Shown: positions 14,905 to 28,929 of the stretch, one piece after another
How positions within the stretch are numbered: position 1 is the first letter of the stretch
How the letters are laid out: every line of letters starts with the position of its first letter
From: Prauserella marina
GTDB taxonomy: Bacteria; Actinomycetota; Actinomycetes; Mycobacteriales; Pseudonocardiaceae
Direction: 5' to 3'
Assembly (NCBI RefSeq): GCF_002240355.1
Contig: NZ_CP016353.1
Span: forward strand, 3,274,501 to 3,338,500
Length of the DNA stretch: 64,000 nucleotides
Position numbers and translations under genes: made by a program
The notes under the pieces: generated by a model
Database searches by the model: none
Told to the model about the DNA's origin: nothing
Seen by the model: the letters and a program-made list of their open reading frames with translations, nothing else

Positions 14905-15905
14905 GGAGTGACCACCTGGATCCCTTCTCCGGCCGCCGAGCCAACGACGACCTGTGACGTCTGTGGATCGACGGTAACCGAATTCGGCTGACGAACGGTC
15001 GGCAGACGGAACTTTTCTGTCGGTTCACCTCCCTGAACATCGAATCCGACCACCTCGTTGCTGCCGGTCAACGTCACCCACGCCAGGTGCCGCCGCTCGT
15101 CGTAGGCGATGTCGTAGATACCGCCCGGCACCGGGTACCGCTGACGCATCAACAGCGGATCCGTCGAGAACGCGAGCAGCGCGCCACCGCGCGTGTCGGC
15201 GACGAGCACCCTTCCGTAGGAATCGGTCACCGCGTTGGTGGCACCCATCCCGGCCCGCAGCCCCTCGTTGACCGTCCCCGCTTCGAGGTCCACATCGAAC
15301 ACCGCGGTGCGCAGCCGGTCCAGCACCACTGTCTTGTCCCCGCTGACCAGTACGTCGTCGGCGCTGTAGAGGTCGTCGGTGATCGTCTTGACCGTGCGGT
15401 CGCCCTCCAGCACCCCGATGCCCTTGCCGTCCCGCAACGCGACCAGGGTCTGACCGCCGCGCTCGGTGGCCGCGACCGGGCCGCCCTCGACGGCGACGGT
15501 AGCGACCTCGCCGGAAGGAAGGCTCACCCTTGCGATCTCGTCGGCCGCGCGCATGCTGATCAGCACGGCACCATCGGTCAGCGAAAGGTCGTCGGCGGCA
15601 GAGGGCAGTGCCACCGATTTCGGTGGCTCCGTGAGCGCGTCCAGGTCGTAGAGCAGAACCTGCGCGGGATCGGCCGTGGCGACCACGAGGGTGCGGCTCG
15701 CCGAGTCGGCAACCGTGGCCGTCACGTCCTCGCCAAGCGGCAGCACGGTGCCTGCCGGGGTGGCCTCCGGCTCAGGGGAGCGGGCGGCGACAGCGGCCGT
15801 CGGATCGGCCACGACCTGGAGCGCGTCACCTCCACCGCCGTCCTCCGACGAGCAGCCGCTGAGCAGGACGATAGAGACAGCCGCAACGGCGACAACCCGG
15901 CGCAC
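14901..15905 (-). CDS. Beta-propeller-like lipoprotein (possibly LppL-like)
   Basis: 334-residue secreted lipoprotein. Signal peptide with lipobox LLSGC (Cys ~18), an acidic/glycine spacer (SSEDGGGGD), then repeated four-stranded blade patterns (DPAQVLLYDLDAL, SLPSGEVATVAVEGG, GGALLAFSTDPLL, GSNEVVGFDVQGG, DPQTSQVVVGSAAGEG) typical of YVTN/PQQ-like seven-bladed propellers. GTG start preceded by a good GGAGG. It is probably an envelope binding or scaffold protein rather than an enzyme; no catalytic signature is visible. The position before DUF5703 and near uppP recalls mycobacterial lppL, but homology is inferred from context. Confidence 0.75.
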   Translation of the reverse strand: MRRVVAVAAVSIVLLSGCSSEDGGGGDALQVVADPTAAVAARSPEPEATPAGTVLPLGEDVTATVADSASRTLVVATADPAQVLLYDLDALTEPPKSVALPSAADDLSLTDGAVLISMRAADEIARVSLPSGEVATVAVEGGPVAATERGGQTLVALRDGKGIGVLEGDRTVKTITDDLYSADDVLVSGDKTVVLDRLRTAVFDVDLEAGTVNEGLRAGMGATNAVTDSYGRVLVADTRGGALLAFSTDPLLMRQRYPVPGGIYDIAYDERRHLAWVTLTGSNEVVGFDVQGGEPTEKFRLPTVRQPNSVTVDPQTSQVVVGSAAGEGIQVVTP

Positions 15906-15989
15906 AGGTCCTCCGGAAGTGAATGAGTGGTTACATCCCAGCTTCTACCAGGATGGAAGACGGCGTCACGCCGCTGTAAGCAGGGCCAT

Positions 15990-16955
15990 CTATTTCGGCC
16001 ACCGCTCCGGGTAGCCGAACTCGACGGCGCTCACGTCGTCGAGCGCCGCCTTGATCGCCACCGGCAGCCTCAGCTCCTCAGCCACCAGCGAGCCGGAAAG
16101 CTGGCCGGTGTCCCTGGCGCCGACGACGGGCGCGACGACTCCCGGCCGGTCCCGCACCCACGCCAGCGCCACGGCCAGCGGCGACGTGCCCAGCCCCTCG
16201 GCCGCGGTCACGACCGCCTCGACGATGCGCGCCGCGCGTTCGGTGCGGTGCTGCTCGACGTAGCCCGCGTAGGTGCTCGACGCGCCCCGGGAATCGGCCG
16301 GCGTCCCGGTGCGGTACTTGCCGGTGAGCACCCCCCTGCCGAGGGGTGCCCACGGCAGCAGGCCGATGCCGTGGTGGGCCGCCGATGGCACGACTTCCCT
16401 TTCCACGCCTCGCTCCAGCAGCGAGTACTCGACCTGGGTCGACACCAGCCGGTGATCGCGCAGGCCCATCGCCGCCGTGGCCAACTGCCAGCCCGCGTAG
16501 TTGGACACCCCCGCGTAGCGGACCTTGCCCGTGTTGATGGCGAAGTCGATCGCGCTCAGTGTCTCCTCGACCGGAACCGCGCCGTCCCACGCGTGCAGCT
16601 GCCACAGGTCGATGTGGTCGACGCCGAGCCTGCGCAATGAACCGTCCAGCGCCGAAAGCAGCGCGCCACGCGAAGCGCCCCCACCGAACGGCCCCTCCGT
16701 GCGCCTGGCGACGGCCTTGGTCGCCAGCACGATGTCCTCACGGGGCACGAGATCACCCAGCAGCGAACCCAGCAGCCGCTCGCATTCGCCCTCGGCGTAG
16801 ATGTCGGCGGTGTCGACGAGTGTTCCGCCTGCGTCGACGAACGCGACGAGCTGGTTTGCTGCCTCCTCGGCATCGGTCGCGGTCGCCCAGGACATGGTCC
16901 CCAGGGCCATTCTTGACACCTTCAGGCCGGAGGTGCCGAGCTGGCGGCTTTCCAT
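15990..16955 (-). CDS. Aldo/keto reductase
   Basis: 321-residue TIM-barrel NADPH-dependent oxidoreductase. Opening MESRQLGTSGLKVSRMALGT is classic for the family. The catalytic tetrad is Asp48 and Tyr53 (VDTADIYAEGE), Lys79 (LATKAV) and the His of DLWQLHAWD. The NADP-binding end has APVVGARDTGQLSGSL. ATG 16955 follows a TAGGGT box by 8 nt without an RBS, so the transcript is probably leaderless. It reduces an unknown aldehyde or ketone. Divergent from the F420-type oxidoreductase, and upstream of the lipoprotein/DUF5703 pair on the same strand with an 84-bp gap. Confidence 0.9.
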   Translation of the reverse strand: MESRQLGTSGLKVSRMALGTMSWATATDAEEAANQLVAFVDAGGTLVDTADIYAEGECERLLGSLLGDLVPREDIVLATKAVARRTEGPFGGGASRGALLSALDGSLRRLGVDHIDLWQLHAWDGAVPVEETLSAIDFAINTGKVRYAGVSNYAGWQLATAAMGLRDHRLVSTQVEYSLLERGVEREVVPSAAHHGIGLLPWAPLGRGVLTGKYRTGTPADSRGASSTYAGYVEQHRTERAARIVEAVVTAAEGLGTSPLAVALAWVRDRPGVVAPVVGARDTGQLSGSLVAEELRLPVAIKAALDDVSAVEFGYPERWPK

Positions 16956-16963
16956 GGGTAGCC

Positions 16964-16969
16964 ACCCTA
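16964..16969 (-). promoter_or_regulatory. -10 box, leaderless start of aldo/keto reductase
   Basis: TAGGGT on the minus strand, 8 nt before ATG 16955. Confidence 0.55.
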
Positions 16970-17027
16970 ACCGGCGGCGCGAGAGCGCTTAGCCGCAAGG
17001 CGAGTAAGGCCGCGATCATCCGCCCGA

Positions 17028-17033
17028 TAGTGT
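17028..17033 (+). promoter_or_regulatory. -10 box, leaderless start of LLM oxidoreductase
   Basis: TAGTGT, 8 nt before GTG 17042, with no RBS. Confidence 0.5.
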
Positions 17034-17041
17034 CGGCGCCC

Positions 17042-18093
<1,052 letters not shown>

Positions 18094-18094
<1 letters not shown>

Positions 18095-18933
18095 TGGGCT
18101 GGTTCGAAGCGCTCGTACTCGGTGTCGTGCAGGGACTCACCGAGTTCCTGCCGATCTCCTCAAGTGCCCACCTGCGCGTGACCGCCGCGTTCGCCGGCTG
18201 GGGCGACCCCGGCGCCGCGTTCACCGCGGTCACCCAGATCGGCACCGAGCTGGCCGTGCTGCTGTACTTCGGCAGGAAGATCGTGCGGATCATCAAGCAC
18301 TGGTTCTTCTCGCTGTACAAGAAGGAATACCGGCACGATCCGGACTCGCGGCTCGGCTGGCTGATCATCATCGGCTCGCTGCCCATCGCGGTACTCGGCC
18401 TGCTGTTCCAGGACCAGATCGAGCACGTGTTCCGCGACCTGCGGATCACCGCGACCACACTCATCGTGTTCGGCTTGCTGCTGTTGCTGGCCGACCGGAT
18501 CGGCAAGCAGGACCGCGACCTCGACCACCTGACCGTGCGTCACGGCCTCGGGTTCGGGTTCGCGCAGGCAATGGCGCTGATCCCCGGTGTCTCCCGCTCG
18601 GGCGGCACCATCACCGGTGGTCTGCTGCTGGGCTACAAGCGAGCCGACGCCGCCGAATACGCGTTCCTGCTGGCCGTTCCCGCTGTGCTGGCCTCGGGTC
18701 TCTACCAGCTCGTGAAGATCGGCGACGGCGAAGGGCCCGCGTGGGGCCCGACGATCCTGGCCACCGTCGTGGCCTTCGGAGTGGGGTACCTCGTCATCGC
18801 GTGGTTGATGTCCTACATCAAGAAGAACAGCTTCCTGCCGTTCGTGATCTACCGGGTCGCCCTGGGAGTGCTGCTGTTCGTGCTCGTGTTCACCGGTGTG
18901 CTCGACCCCAACGCGGGCCCGGTCGGCTCCTAG
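18094..18933 (+). CDS. uppP: Undecaprenyl-diphosphatase
   Basis: 279-residue integral membrane phosphatase that recycles undecaprenyl diphosphate to the monophosphate carrier for peptidoglycan and other envelope polymers; loss or excess alters bacitracin response. The family signatures [17 protein letters not shown] (residues ~14-30) and [16 protein letters not shown] (~165-180) hold the catalytic Glu, Ser and Arg residues. About eight hydrophobic helices; length is typical. ATG 18094 overlaps the preceding stop (TGATG); a GTG three bases earlier is possible. It is followed at once by a leaderless phosphatase gene, as in mycobacteria (Rv2136c-Rv2135c). Confidence 0.96.
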
Positions 18934-18938
18934 GCCCG

Positions 18939-18944
18939 TAGGGT
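18939..18944 (+). promoter_or_regulatory. -10 box, leaderless start of phosphatase gene
   Basis: TAGGGT, 6 nt before GTG 18951 and 6 nt after the uppP stop, suggesting an internal leaderless promoter. Confidence 0.5.
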
Positions 18945-18950
18945 GGCGGT

Positions 18951-19667
18951 GTGGCAACCGTCATTCTGCTCAGACACGGTCGCTCGACCGCCAATGGCTC
19001 GGGGGTGCTCGCGGGCCGTGCCTCCGGCGTCGGCCTCGACGAAACGGGCCGGTCGCAGGCACAGGATCTCGTGCGGCGGCTGACCGGCGTCCCGCTCGCG
19101 ACGCTCGTCAGCTCGCCACTGTTGCGCTGCAAACAGACGGTGGCTCCGCTGGCGGCGAGCGCGGGCCTCGCCGTCGGCACCGACCGCCGGTTGTCCGAAG
19201 TGGATTACGGGGACTGGACGGGCAAGGAGATCAAAGCGCTGGTCGGCGAACCGCTGTGGCGGGTCGTGCAGACCCACCCCTCCGCGGCCGTGTTCCCCGG
19301 AGGGGAAGGGCTGGCCTCGGTACAGACGCGAGCCGTCGCCGCCGTCCGCGAACACGACGGCGTGGTCACCGCGCGGCACGGTGACCACGCCGTGTGGCTC
19401 GTCTGTAGCCACGGCGACGTGATCAAGTCGATCCTCGCCGACGCCCTCGGCCAGCACCTCGACAGCTTCCAGCGCATCGTGGTCGATCCTGGTGCCCTTT
19501 CGGTCGTTCGCTACACCGAGACGCGGCCGTTCGTGTTGCGGGTCAACGACCACAGTGACGACCTCACCGGCGTCGTGCCCGCCCCGCCGGCCCGGCGGAA
19601 ACGGAAGAAGAAACTCTCCTCCGACGCCGACATCGGAGGCTCAACGGGACGAAAGGACCGGTCGTGA
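18951..19667 (+). CDS. Histidine phosphatase family protein (MSMEG_4193 type)
   Basis: 238-residue histidine-phosphatase-superfamily enzyme. The RHG motif with nucleophile His9 is in LLRHGRSTANG, the arginine of SSPLLRCKQT and the second catalytic His in VCSHGDVIKS are present, and Glu lies in the SEVDYGDWTG segment. The C-terminal tail is strongly basic (ARRKRKKK), unusual for the fold. This is the mycobacterial Rv2135c type, reported as a phosphatase of low-specificity kind; the true substrate is not settled. It follows uppP and overlaps the M3 peptidase start by 4 bp. Confidence 0.9.
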   Translation: MATVILLRHGRSTANGSGVLAGRASGVGLDETGRSQAQDLVRRLTGVPLATLVSSPLLRCKQTVAPLAASAGLAVGTDRRLSEVDYGDWTGKEIKALVGEPLWRVVQTHPSAAVFPGGEGLASVQTRAVAAVREHDGVVTARHGDHAVWLVCSHGDVIKSILADALGQHLDSFQRIVVDPGALSVVRYTETRPFVLRVNDHSDDLTGVVPAPPARRKRKKKLSSDADIGGSTGRKDRS

Positions 19668-21721
19668 CGCGCAAGGACATCAACCCGCTACTGGTGCCGA
19701 GCGAACTGCCCTACCAGTTGCCGCCCTTCGACCGCATCGGCGACGAGCACTTCCTGCCGGCCTTCGAAGTCGGCATGGTCGAGCACACCGCGGAGATCGC
19801 CGCCATCGCCGACGATCCCGAGCCGCCGACGTTCGAGAACACGATCGAAGCCATGGAGCGGGCCGGCGCGTTGCTCGGCAGGGTGTCCTCGGTGTTCTTC
19901 AACCTCGCCGCGGCCAACACCAACGACGCGCTCCGCGAGGTACAGGCGGAGATCGCCCCGAAGCTGGCCGCCCACACCGACGCGATCCACCTCAACCCCG
20001 CGCTCGCGGCGCGGGTCGAAGACCTCTACCAGCGCCGAGAGGAGCTGGAGCTCGACGCCGAATCGGCGTGGCTGTTGCGCCGCTACCACCTCGACTTCCA
20101 GCGGGCCGGGACCAACCTCGACGAGGACGGCCAGCGGCGGTTGCGCGCACTCAACGAGGAACTGTCCTCGTTGTCCACCACGTTCCAGGACCGGCTGCTC
20201 GCCGACACCAACGAGCTCGCGATCCTCCTCGACACCGAGGAGGAACTGGCGGGGCTGCCTGCCGACGCGATCGCCTCTGCCGCCGAAGCCGCCGCCGAGC
20301 GCGGCGAGGACGGCAAGTACCTGCTCAAGCTCAGCCTGCCGACCGCGCAGCCGGTGCTCGCGTCGCTGTCGAGGCGCGACGTGAGGGAACGGGTCTTCCG
20401 CGCCTCCACCTCGCGCGGCAACAACGACAACGACCACGACACCAAGGCGATCATCGCGAAAATCGCCGAGCTGAGGGCCCGCCGCGCCACGTTGCTCGGC
20501 CACCCGCACCACGCCTCCTACGTCATCGAGGACAACACGGCGCGGACCCCGGAAGCCGCGCTGGGGTTGCTGCACCGCCTCGTTCCGGCTGCCGTGGCCA
20601 ACGCCAAGGCCGAAGCGGCCGAACTACAGGCCGAGATCGACGCGGGCACCGAACCGGGATTCGCGCTTCAGCCGTGGGACTGGGCCTACTACGCCGAGCG
20701 GGTCCGCAAACGCCGCTACGACATCGACGATGCCGAGCTGCGGCCGTACTTCGAGCTGGAGCGGGTGCTCAAGGACGGCGTGTTCTTCGCCGCGACCCGG
20801 CTCTACGGCATCACCTTCACCGAGCGCACCGATCTGCCGCGCTATCACCCCGACGTCCGGATCTTCGAGGTCACCGACGCCGACGGCGGCGAACTGGGCC
20901 TGTTCCTCGGCGACTTCTACACGCGCGACGCCAAGCGCGGCGGGGCGTGGATGAACAGCTTCGTCGAGCAGTCCCGGCTGCTGGGCGAACGGCCGGTCGT
21001 CGTCAACAACCTCAACATCGCCAAACCCCCGGCAGGGGAGCCGGCCCTGCTGACCTACGACGAGGTCGTCACCGCCTTCCACGAGTTCGGCCACGCGTTG
21101 CACGGGCTACTTTCCGACGTGCGGTACCCGACGTTCTCCGGGCCGAGGGTCGCCTCCGACTTCGTCGAGTTCCCCTCACAGGTCAACGAGATGTGGGCGC
21201 TGTGGCCGGAGGTCCTCGCCAACTACGCGCGGCATCACCGCACCGGCGAGCCACTGCCAGGACGTCTGGTGACCAAACTGGAGGAATCCCGCGCCTACGG
21301 CGAGGGGTTCGCCACCACCGAGTATCTGGCTGCTTCGCTGCTCGATCTCGCGTGGCACACCATCGGCGTCGACGAGTCCATTGAAGATGCCCGGAACTTC
21401 GAGGCGCAGGCGCTGGAGAAGGCGGGAGTCGCCGTACCGGCCGTGCCGCCGCGCTACCGCTCGACCTACTTCGCGCACATCTTCACCAATGGTTACGCGG
21501 CCGGCTACTACTCCTACATCTGGAGCGAGGTGCTCGACGCCGACTCGGTGGAATGGTTCCGCGACAACGGCGGGCTCAGCAGAGCCAACGGAGACCACTA
21601 CCGCAGGGAACTGCTCGCGCGGGGAGGCAGCATCGACTCGATGGACGCCTTCCGTGCCTTCAGGGGCCGTGATCCCGAGATCGAACCGTTGCTTGCCCGA
21701 AGGGGGCTCGCCGGGGCCTGA
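19664..21721 (+). CDS. M3 family zinc metallopeptidase (oligopeptidase/dipeptidyl carboxypeptidase)
   Basis: 685-residue cytoplasmic oligopeptidase. The zinc motif HEFGH is at residues 473-477 and is followed downstream by the expected FVEFPSQVNEMWALWPE (third ligand Glu), and by the GYAAGYYSYIWSEVLDAD segment that recognises substrate. Length matches Dcp/thimet-type enzymes, which degrade short peptides. GTG 19664 overlaps the phosphatase stop and has a GAAAGGA stretch upstream. Which of Dcp or oligopeptidase A activity it has cannot be told from sequence alone. Confidence 0.92.
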   Translation: MTRKDINPLLVPSELPYQLPPFDRIGDEHFLPAFEVGMVEHTAEIAAIADDPEPPTFENTIEAMERAGALLGRVSSVFFNLAAANTNDALREVQAEIAPKLAAHTDAIHLNPALAARVEDLYQRREELELDAESAWLLRRYHLDFQRAGTNLDEDGQRRLRALNEELSSLSTTFQDRLLADTNELAILLDTEEELAGLPADAIASAAEAAAERGEDGKYLLKLSLPTAQPVLASLSRRDVRERVFRASTSRGNNDNDHDTKAIIAKIAELRARRATLLGHPHHASYVIEDNTARTPEAALGLLHRLVPAAVANAKAEAAELQAEIDAGTEPGFALQPWDWAYYAERVRKRRYDIDDAELRPYFELERVLKDGVFFAATRLYGITFTERTDLPRYHPDVRIFEVTDADGGELGLFLGDFYTRDAKRGGAWMNSFVEQSRLLGERPVVVNNLNIAKPPAGEPALLTYDEVVTAFHEFGHALHGLLSDVRYPTFSGPRVASDFVEFPSQVNEMWALWPEVLANYARHHRTGEPLPGRLVTKLEESRAYGEGFATTEYLAASLLDLAWHTIGVDESIEDARNFEAQALEKAGVAVPAVPPRYRSTYFAHIFTNGYAAGYYSYIWSEVLDADSVEWFRDNGGLSRANGDHYRRELLARGGSIDSMDAFRAFRGRDPEIEPLLARRGLAGA

Positions 21722-21736
21722 CCAGTAACGATCTTC

Positions 21737-21760
21737 GACAGTGGCGGTGTCGTCACTGTC
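21737..21760. terminator. Possible terminator after the M3 peptidase gene
   Basis: GACAGTG-N10-CACTGTC, a perfect 7-bp dyad 16 bp after the stop, followed by T-containing sequence. It could also be an operator for the lipoprotein downstream. Confidence 0.4.
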
Positions 21761-21843
21761 TGCTTTTGCAGTCTTCGTCACCTTTTTCGAGTAAAGCGTG
21801 CCTAAAGTCCAGGATGTACGTCGAACCGATGTCCGGCGTACAC

Positions 21844-21881
21844 CACGGACACCGACGGATATCTCGGATATCACGGACACC
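21844..21881 (+). repeat. Nested direct repeats before lipoprotein gene
   Basis: CACGGACACC at 21844-21853 and 21872-21881 flanks two copies of GGATATC (21857-21863 and 21866-21872). The set ends 17 bp before the GTG at 21899. Confidence 0.75.
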
Positions 21882-21898
21882 ACGGAAAGAAGAAGACT

Positions 21899-22546
21899 GT
21901 GCACAAGGGACGCATTACGTTCGCGGCCGCCATCGCCGCCGTCGCGCTGGGGCTTTCCGCTTGCGGTAGCGAGGAAGAGGGAACGCCCGCCGCGGGCGAG
22001 CCCACCACCGCCGCGAGTTCGGCCGAGGCCGAAGCGCCGGAGTCGTCGGAAGCCGACGTGCCTGCCGACAGCGAGGACAGCCCATCGGCCGAGGACGTCA
22101 CCGCGCCCGGCACCGAACTGAAGACCGGCGAGACCGCCGTACTCCCGTTCACCTACGGCACCGACAAGAGCGGCACCATCGGGGTGACCGTCACCGACAT
22201 CGAGCAGGGTGACTCCGCCGACCTCGCCGAGTTCGGCGACAGGGCCAAGGGTCTCGTGCCCTACTACGTCAAGATTTCCGTCGAGAACCTCGAAGGAACC
22301 GACCTCGCCTACTCGTCGGTGTCGCTGCGCGCGGTGACCGGCGACGGCCGCGGTACCGGCGTCGTCATCAGCGGTGACGTCGAAGGCAAGTGTGAGAGCG
22401 ACAGCGCCCCGCGGGAATTCACCTCCGCCGGTGCCACCTATGAGACCTGCGTCCTCCAGGCCGCGCAGGAAGGCGTCGACGTCGTCGGCGCCGAGTTCGA
22501 CGACGGTGACGCCTACCAGGACGAGCCCGTGACCTGGGTCAAGTAA
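21899..22546 (+). CDS. Secreted lipoprotein of unknown function
   Basis: 215-residue lipoprotein. Signal peptide HKGRITFAAAIAAVALG and lipobox LSAC place the acylated Cys at about 22; an acidic low-complexity Ala/Glu/Ser linker runs to about residue 75. The folded domain (ETAVLPFTYGTDKSGTIGVT, VTDIEQGDSADL, PYYVKISVENLEGTDLAYSS) resembles the DUF4352/immunoglobulin-like lipoproteins of actinomycetes, with two Cys (CESDS, YETCVLQ) likely disulfide-bonded. GTG 21899 has GGAAAGAAGAAG upstream. Unusual repeats lie in its leader. A strong terminator follows. Confidence 0.8.
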   Translation: MHKGRITFAAAIAAVALGLSACGSEEEGTPAAGEPTTAASSAEAEAPESSEADVPADSEDSPSAEDVTAPGTELKTGETAVLPFTYGTDKSGTIGVTVTDIEQGDSADLAEFGDRAKGLVPYYVKISVENLEGTDLAYSSVSLRAVTGDGRGTGVVISGDVEGKCESDSAPREFTSAGATYETCVLQAAQEGVDVVGAEFDDGDAYQDEPVTWVK

Positions 22547-22560
22547 AACCCCGCGAACGA

Positions 22561-22601
22561 CGAGAGGGCCGCAGGCACACTTGGTGCCCGCGGCCCTCTC
22601 G
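22561..22601. terminator. Strong hairpin terminator between convergent genes
   Basis: An 18-nt left arm (22561-22578, CGAGAGGGCCGC then A then GGCAC) pairs with 22584-22601 (GTGCC, C, GCGGCCCTCTCG) with one mismatch and a 5-nt loop. It lies between the lipoprotein and mdh stops and can serve both. Confidence 0.85.
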
Positions 22602-22616
22602 CGTGAACGGGGTGAC

Positions 22617-25779
<3,163 letters not shown>

Positions 25780-25783
<4 letters not shown>

Positions 25784-28700
25784 GCCAGCAGTTCCCACTG
25801 GGCGAGCCGCAGCCGCTGCCCAGTGCTCTCGGTGACCCGCAACCGGTGCCGCCGGAACGGGTGTGGCTCCGGCACCGCGAACGCGCGGGTCTGCTTGCGC
25901 CATACGAAGTTCTCGGCCGCCCTGCTGTCCAGCACCGTCCACGACAGACCGTCGTCGGAACCCTCCAGTACCCAGGCTTTCGGATCGTCACCGCGCGAGG
26001 CCGACGTCAGCGTGTACCCGCTCACCGTGCCTGCCGCGTAGTTCGCGGTGTGCTCGACGACGGGCGTCGCCGACCGGAACACGACCTCGGTCGCGGTCGT
26101 GTCGTCGAACAGCTTCCGCACGTCGGTACCGTCCGAGGACGTCGCCGTTCCCGCGAGGTCGCGCGGCGGCGACGGCCACACCGGCTGGACACTCGCCGTG
26201 GTGCCCCACGAGGAAGGTTCCGGCCCCATGTCGAAGTCGAGTACCGCTCCCTCGGCGAGGACGGAGTGGCCTATCCACGGCTGCTCGTGCGCGACCCCGT
26301 CGACTCGCAGGCCCTGTACGAACACGTTGTCGCGGCTGTTGTCCGGCGCGTTCACCACCAGGTCCGCTCCACCGTCGAGATGGACGACCGCGTGCCGGAA
26401 CAACGGAGAGCCGATCACGTACCACGGGCTGCCTACCGCGAGCGGGTAGAGCCCGAGCGCGCTCAGCACGTACCACGCCGACATCTCCCCGTTGTCCTCG
26501 TCGCCGGGATAGCCCTGCCCGAGGTCACTTCCCAGGTAGCAGCGGTCGAGCACCTCCCGCACGACGCGCTGGGTCTTCGCCGGTGCGCCGATCAGCGCGT
26601 AGAGGTAGGGAATGTGATGTGAAGGCTGATTGGAATGGCCGTACTGGCCGAGCCGGACCGCGGCGGCCTCGGTCATCTCGTGGATCACCTTGCGGTAGGA
26701 ACCCGTGCGGCGGCCCGTTTCCGGTGTGCTGAAGAACGTGTCCACAACGGACTCAAGAGCGGAGTTCCCGCCGTGCAGGGCGGACAATCCCGCGACATCG
26801 TGCGGAGCGCTGAACGCGGTGTTCCAGCCGTTGGTCTCGGTGTAGTCGTAACCCCACACCGTGGGGTCGTAGGAACGGGCGTCCCAGCGCCTGCCCCCGA
26901 GCGTCGTCCTGCCCTGGAAGAAACCGGTTTCCCGGTCGAAGTGATGCACGTACCGGGCCGCCCTGCCCCGGAAGTAGGCCGCGTCGTCGAGGTTGCCCAG
27001 TGCCAGCGCCCAGTTGGCGAGCCCGAAGTCGTTGACGCAGTTCTCCAACGCCCAGGAAAGTCCTTCTCGCGTCGATGTCGGCGTGTAGCCGAGGAAGATG
27101 GACTCGCCGAGTCCTGTCCTGCCGACATCGGCCCGGGGCGGGGTGACCGTGGCGTTCTTGACCGCGGCCTCGTAGGCCGCCTGGACGTCGAAACCGCGGA
27201 CCCCTTTGAGATAGGCGTCGGCGAACACCACATCCGAACCGGTACCCACCATCGCGTCGGCGTAGCCGGGGCACGACCAGCGGGAGATCCAGCCGCCTTC
27301 CTGGTACTGGCGGACGAAGCCGTCGAGCAACCGGCCCGCGAGGTCCGGCGCGAGCAGGGCGTAGGCGGGCCACGTGGTGCGGTAGGTGTCCCAGAACCCG
27401 TTGTTGACGCTCATGGTTCCGGGTCTGATCGCGGCACCGGTCCGTCTTCGGGTGCTCGGTCGTCGCGTGCGCAGCACGGGACTGGCGTGCCGGACGCCCT
27501 CCGGCGTGTCCTCGTGTCCCGAGTTAGGGTACAGGAACAACCGGTAGAGACACGAGTACAGCGTCACCAGCTCGTCGGTCGTCGCCCCGGTCACCTCGAC
27601 CCTGCCGAGCAGATCCCGCCACCGCTGCCGTGCCGCCTCGCGCACCTGTTCGAAGGTCAGCGGTGCCGCCACCTCGTTGTGCAGATTGCGCTTGGCCTGA
27701 TCAAGGCTCAGCAGCGACGTCGCGATGCGCATCGTCACGGTGGGGGAGGAGAAGCGGACGTATCCGGTGACGGCGCGCCTGCGCGAGGAGGTGAGCCTGC
27801 CTCCCTCGGCCGGTTGTTCGTCGAACGTCGCGTACACGTACATCCGCCGCGCGCCCGACGACGACCGGCTGCGCACCCACGTGTGCCCGGTGACGGCGCT
27901 GGTGGCGGTGTCGACGCGCAGGCCGCCCCTTGCGCGCGCGTTGTCGAACAGCACCCACCCTCCCTCGCTGGGAAAACCGAACCGGAAAACCGCGCCGTGA
28001 TCGGCAGGCGCGATGTCCGTGCTGATCCCGCCGTCGAACCGGACCCCGTAGTGGAAGGGAAGGCCGGTCTCCCGCTCGTGAGAGAACGGCAACGCTCTCG
28101 CCGCCCTGTCGGTGACCACCTCGCCCATGCCGGGCATCACCTGGAAGGTGTGCCGGTCGCCGACCCAAGGACTCGGCAAATGGCTCACCGCGAACGCCTG
28201 TAGCGCGTGATCCTGGTAGTGGTAAGGCCAGTCCAGCGCGCCCGCGTCGGTCACCGGCGTCCAGAAATTGAAACCGTTGGGCACCGCGGTCGCCGGAAAG
28301 CAGTTGCCCCGCGAGAAGTCCCTTCCGGAATGAGTTCCCCTCGTCGTGCGGACCAGATCGACGGGATCATCCGGCACCGGCGTGCGCGCGCCGACGCGAA
28401 GATCGTCGAGCCAGCCGCTGACTTCGTGCCCCTCAACGGGATTCGCCGTCGTGAGCACGATCGCGGTGATAGTGCGGCCCGCCGCGAGCTCCCCGACCGG
28501 CACCCGCACCAGGTTCCACTGATCGAGGTAAAGCTTCTTGCTCTCCCCGTTGGCCTTCGCCGTGGCGGAAGGGGAGAGGCCGGTGAGCGTGCCACCGTCG
28601 GCGAATTCGAGATCCACGGCGACGAAAGTGCTGTAATAGGTGGGTTCGGCGTCCGACTCCGGAAGAACCACATAGGACAGCTCGGTGTCTTCGGTCACCG

Positions 28701-28905
28701 GTATGTCCACAGTGAACAATCCGGCTCGCGCGGGGCCCTCAACGGTGGTCGTGTAATACAGGGCGCCGGTTCCGGTGCAGCCACGGCCCGCCCGCGCGGC
28801 GAGCGGCCTCGTAGGTCCCGCTCCGACGTGCACCCGCAGTCGCTGACCTGTGCCAGGTTGTGGATCGCCTTCCTCGAACGACGTGAAGAATTCGCTGGTC
28901 ACCAC
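25780..28905 (-). CDS. GH92 family alpha-mannosidase, no signal peptide
   Basis: 1041-residue glycoside hydrolase family 92 protein (calcium-dependent exo-alpha-mannosidases acting on mannans and N-glycans, with inversion). The signature GYPGDEDNGEMSAWYVLSALG is near residue 800. An N-terminal ~170-residue beta-rich carbohydrate-like domain, the TGTGALYYTTTVEG and WLDDLRVG strands, the NGFWDTYRTTWPAYALLAPD helix region, and a C-terminal F5/8-like domain (LEGSDDGLSWTVLDSR, HRLRV) follow. Start GTG 28905 sits 6 nt after TACAGT, a leaderless pattern, so no signal peptide is expected; most relatives are secreted. Overlaps the FUSC gene by 4 bp. Confidence 0.92.
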
Positions 28906-28911
28906 GCGGCC

Positions 28912-28917
28912 ACTGTA
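28912..28917 (-). promoter_or_regulatory. -10 box, leaderless start of GH92 gene
   Basis: TACAGT on the minus strand, 6 nt before GTG 28905, in the 24-bp gap after the DUF6069-like gene. Confidence 0.45.
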
Positions 28918-28929
28918 GCTTGTGAACGC

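Noticed and set aside
15961-15973. Terminator CGGCG-TCA-CGCCG after the aldo/keto reductase gene
   Set aside because: Stem of only 5 bp, no T-tract; could be chance in GC-rich DNA.
26635-28203. 522-residue plus-strand frame
   Set aside because: Antisense of the GH92 gene; no recognisable domain.
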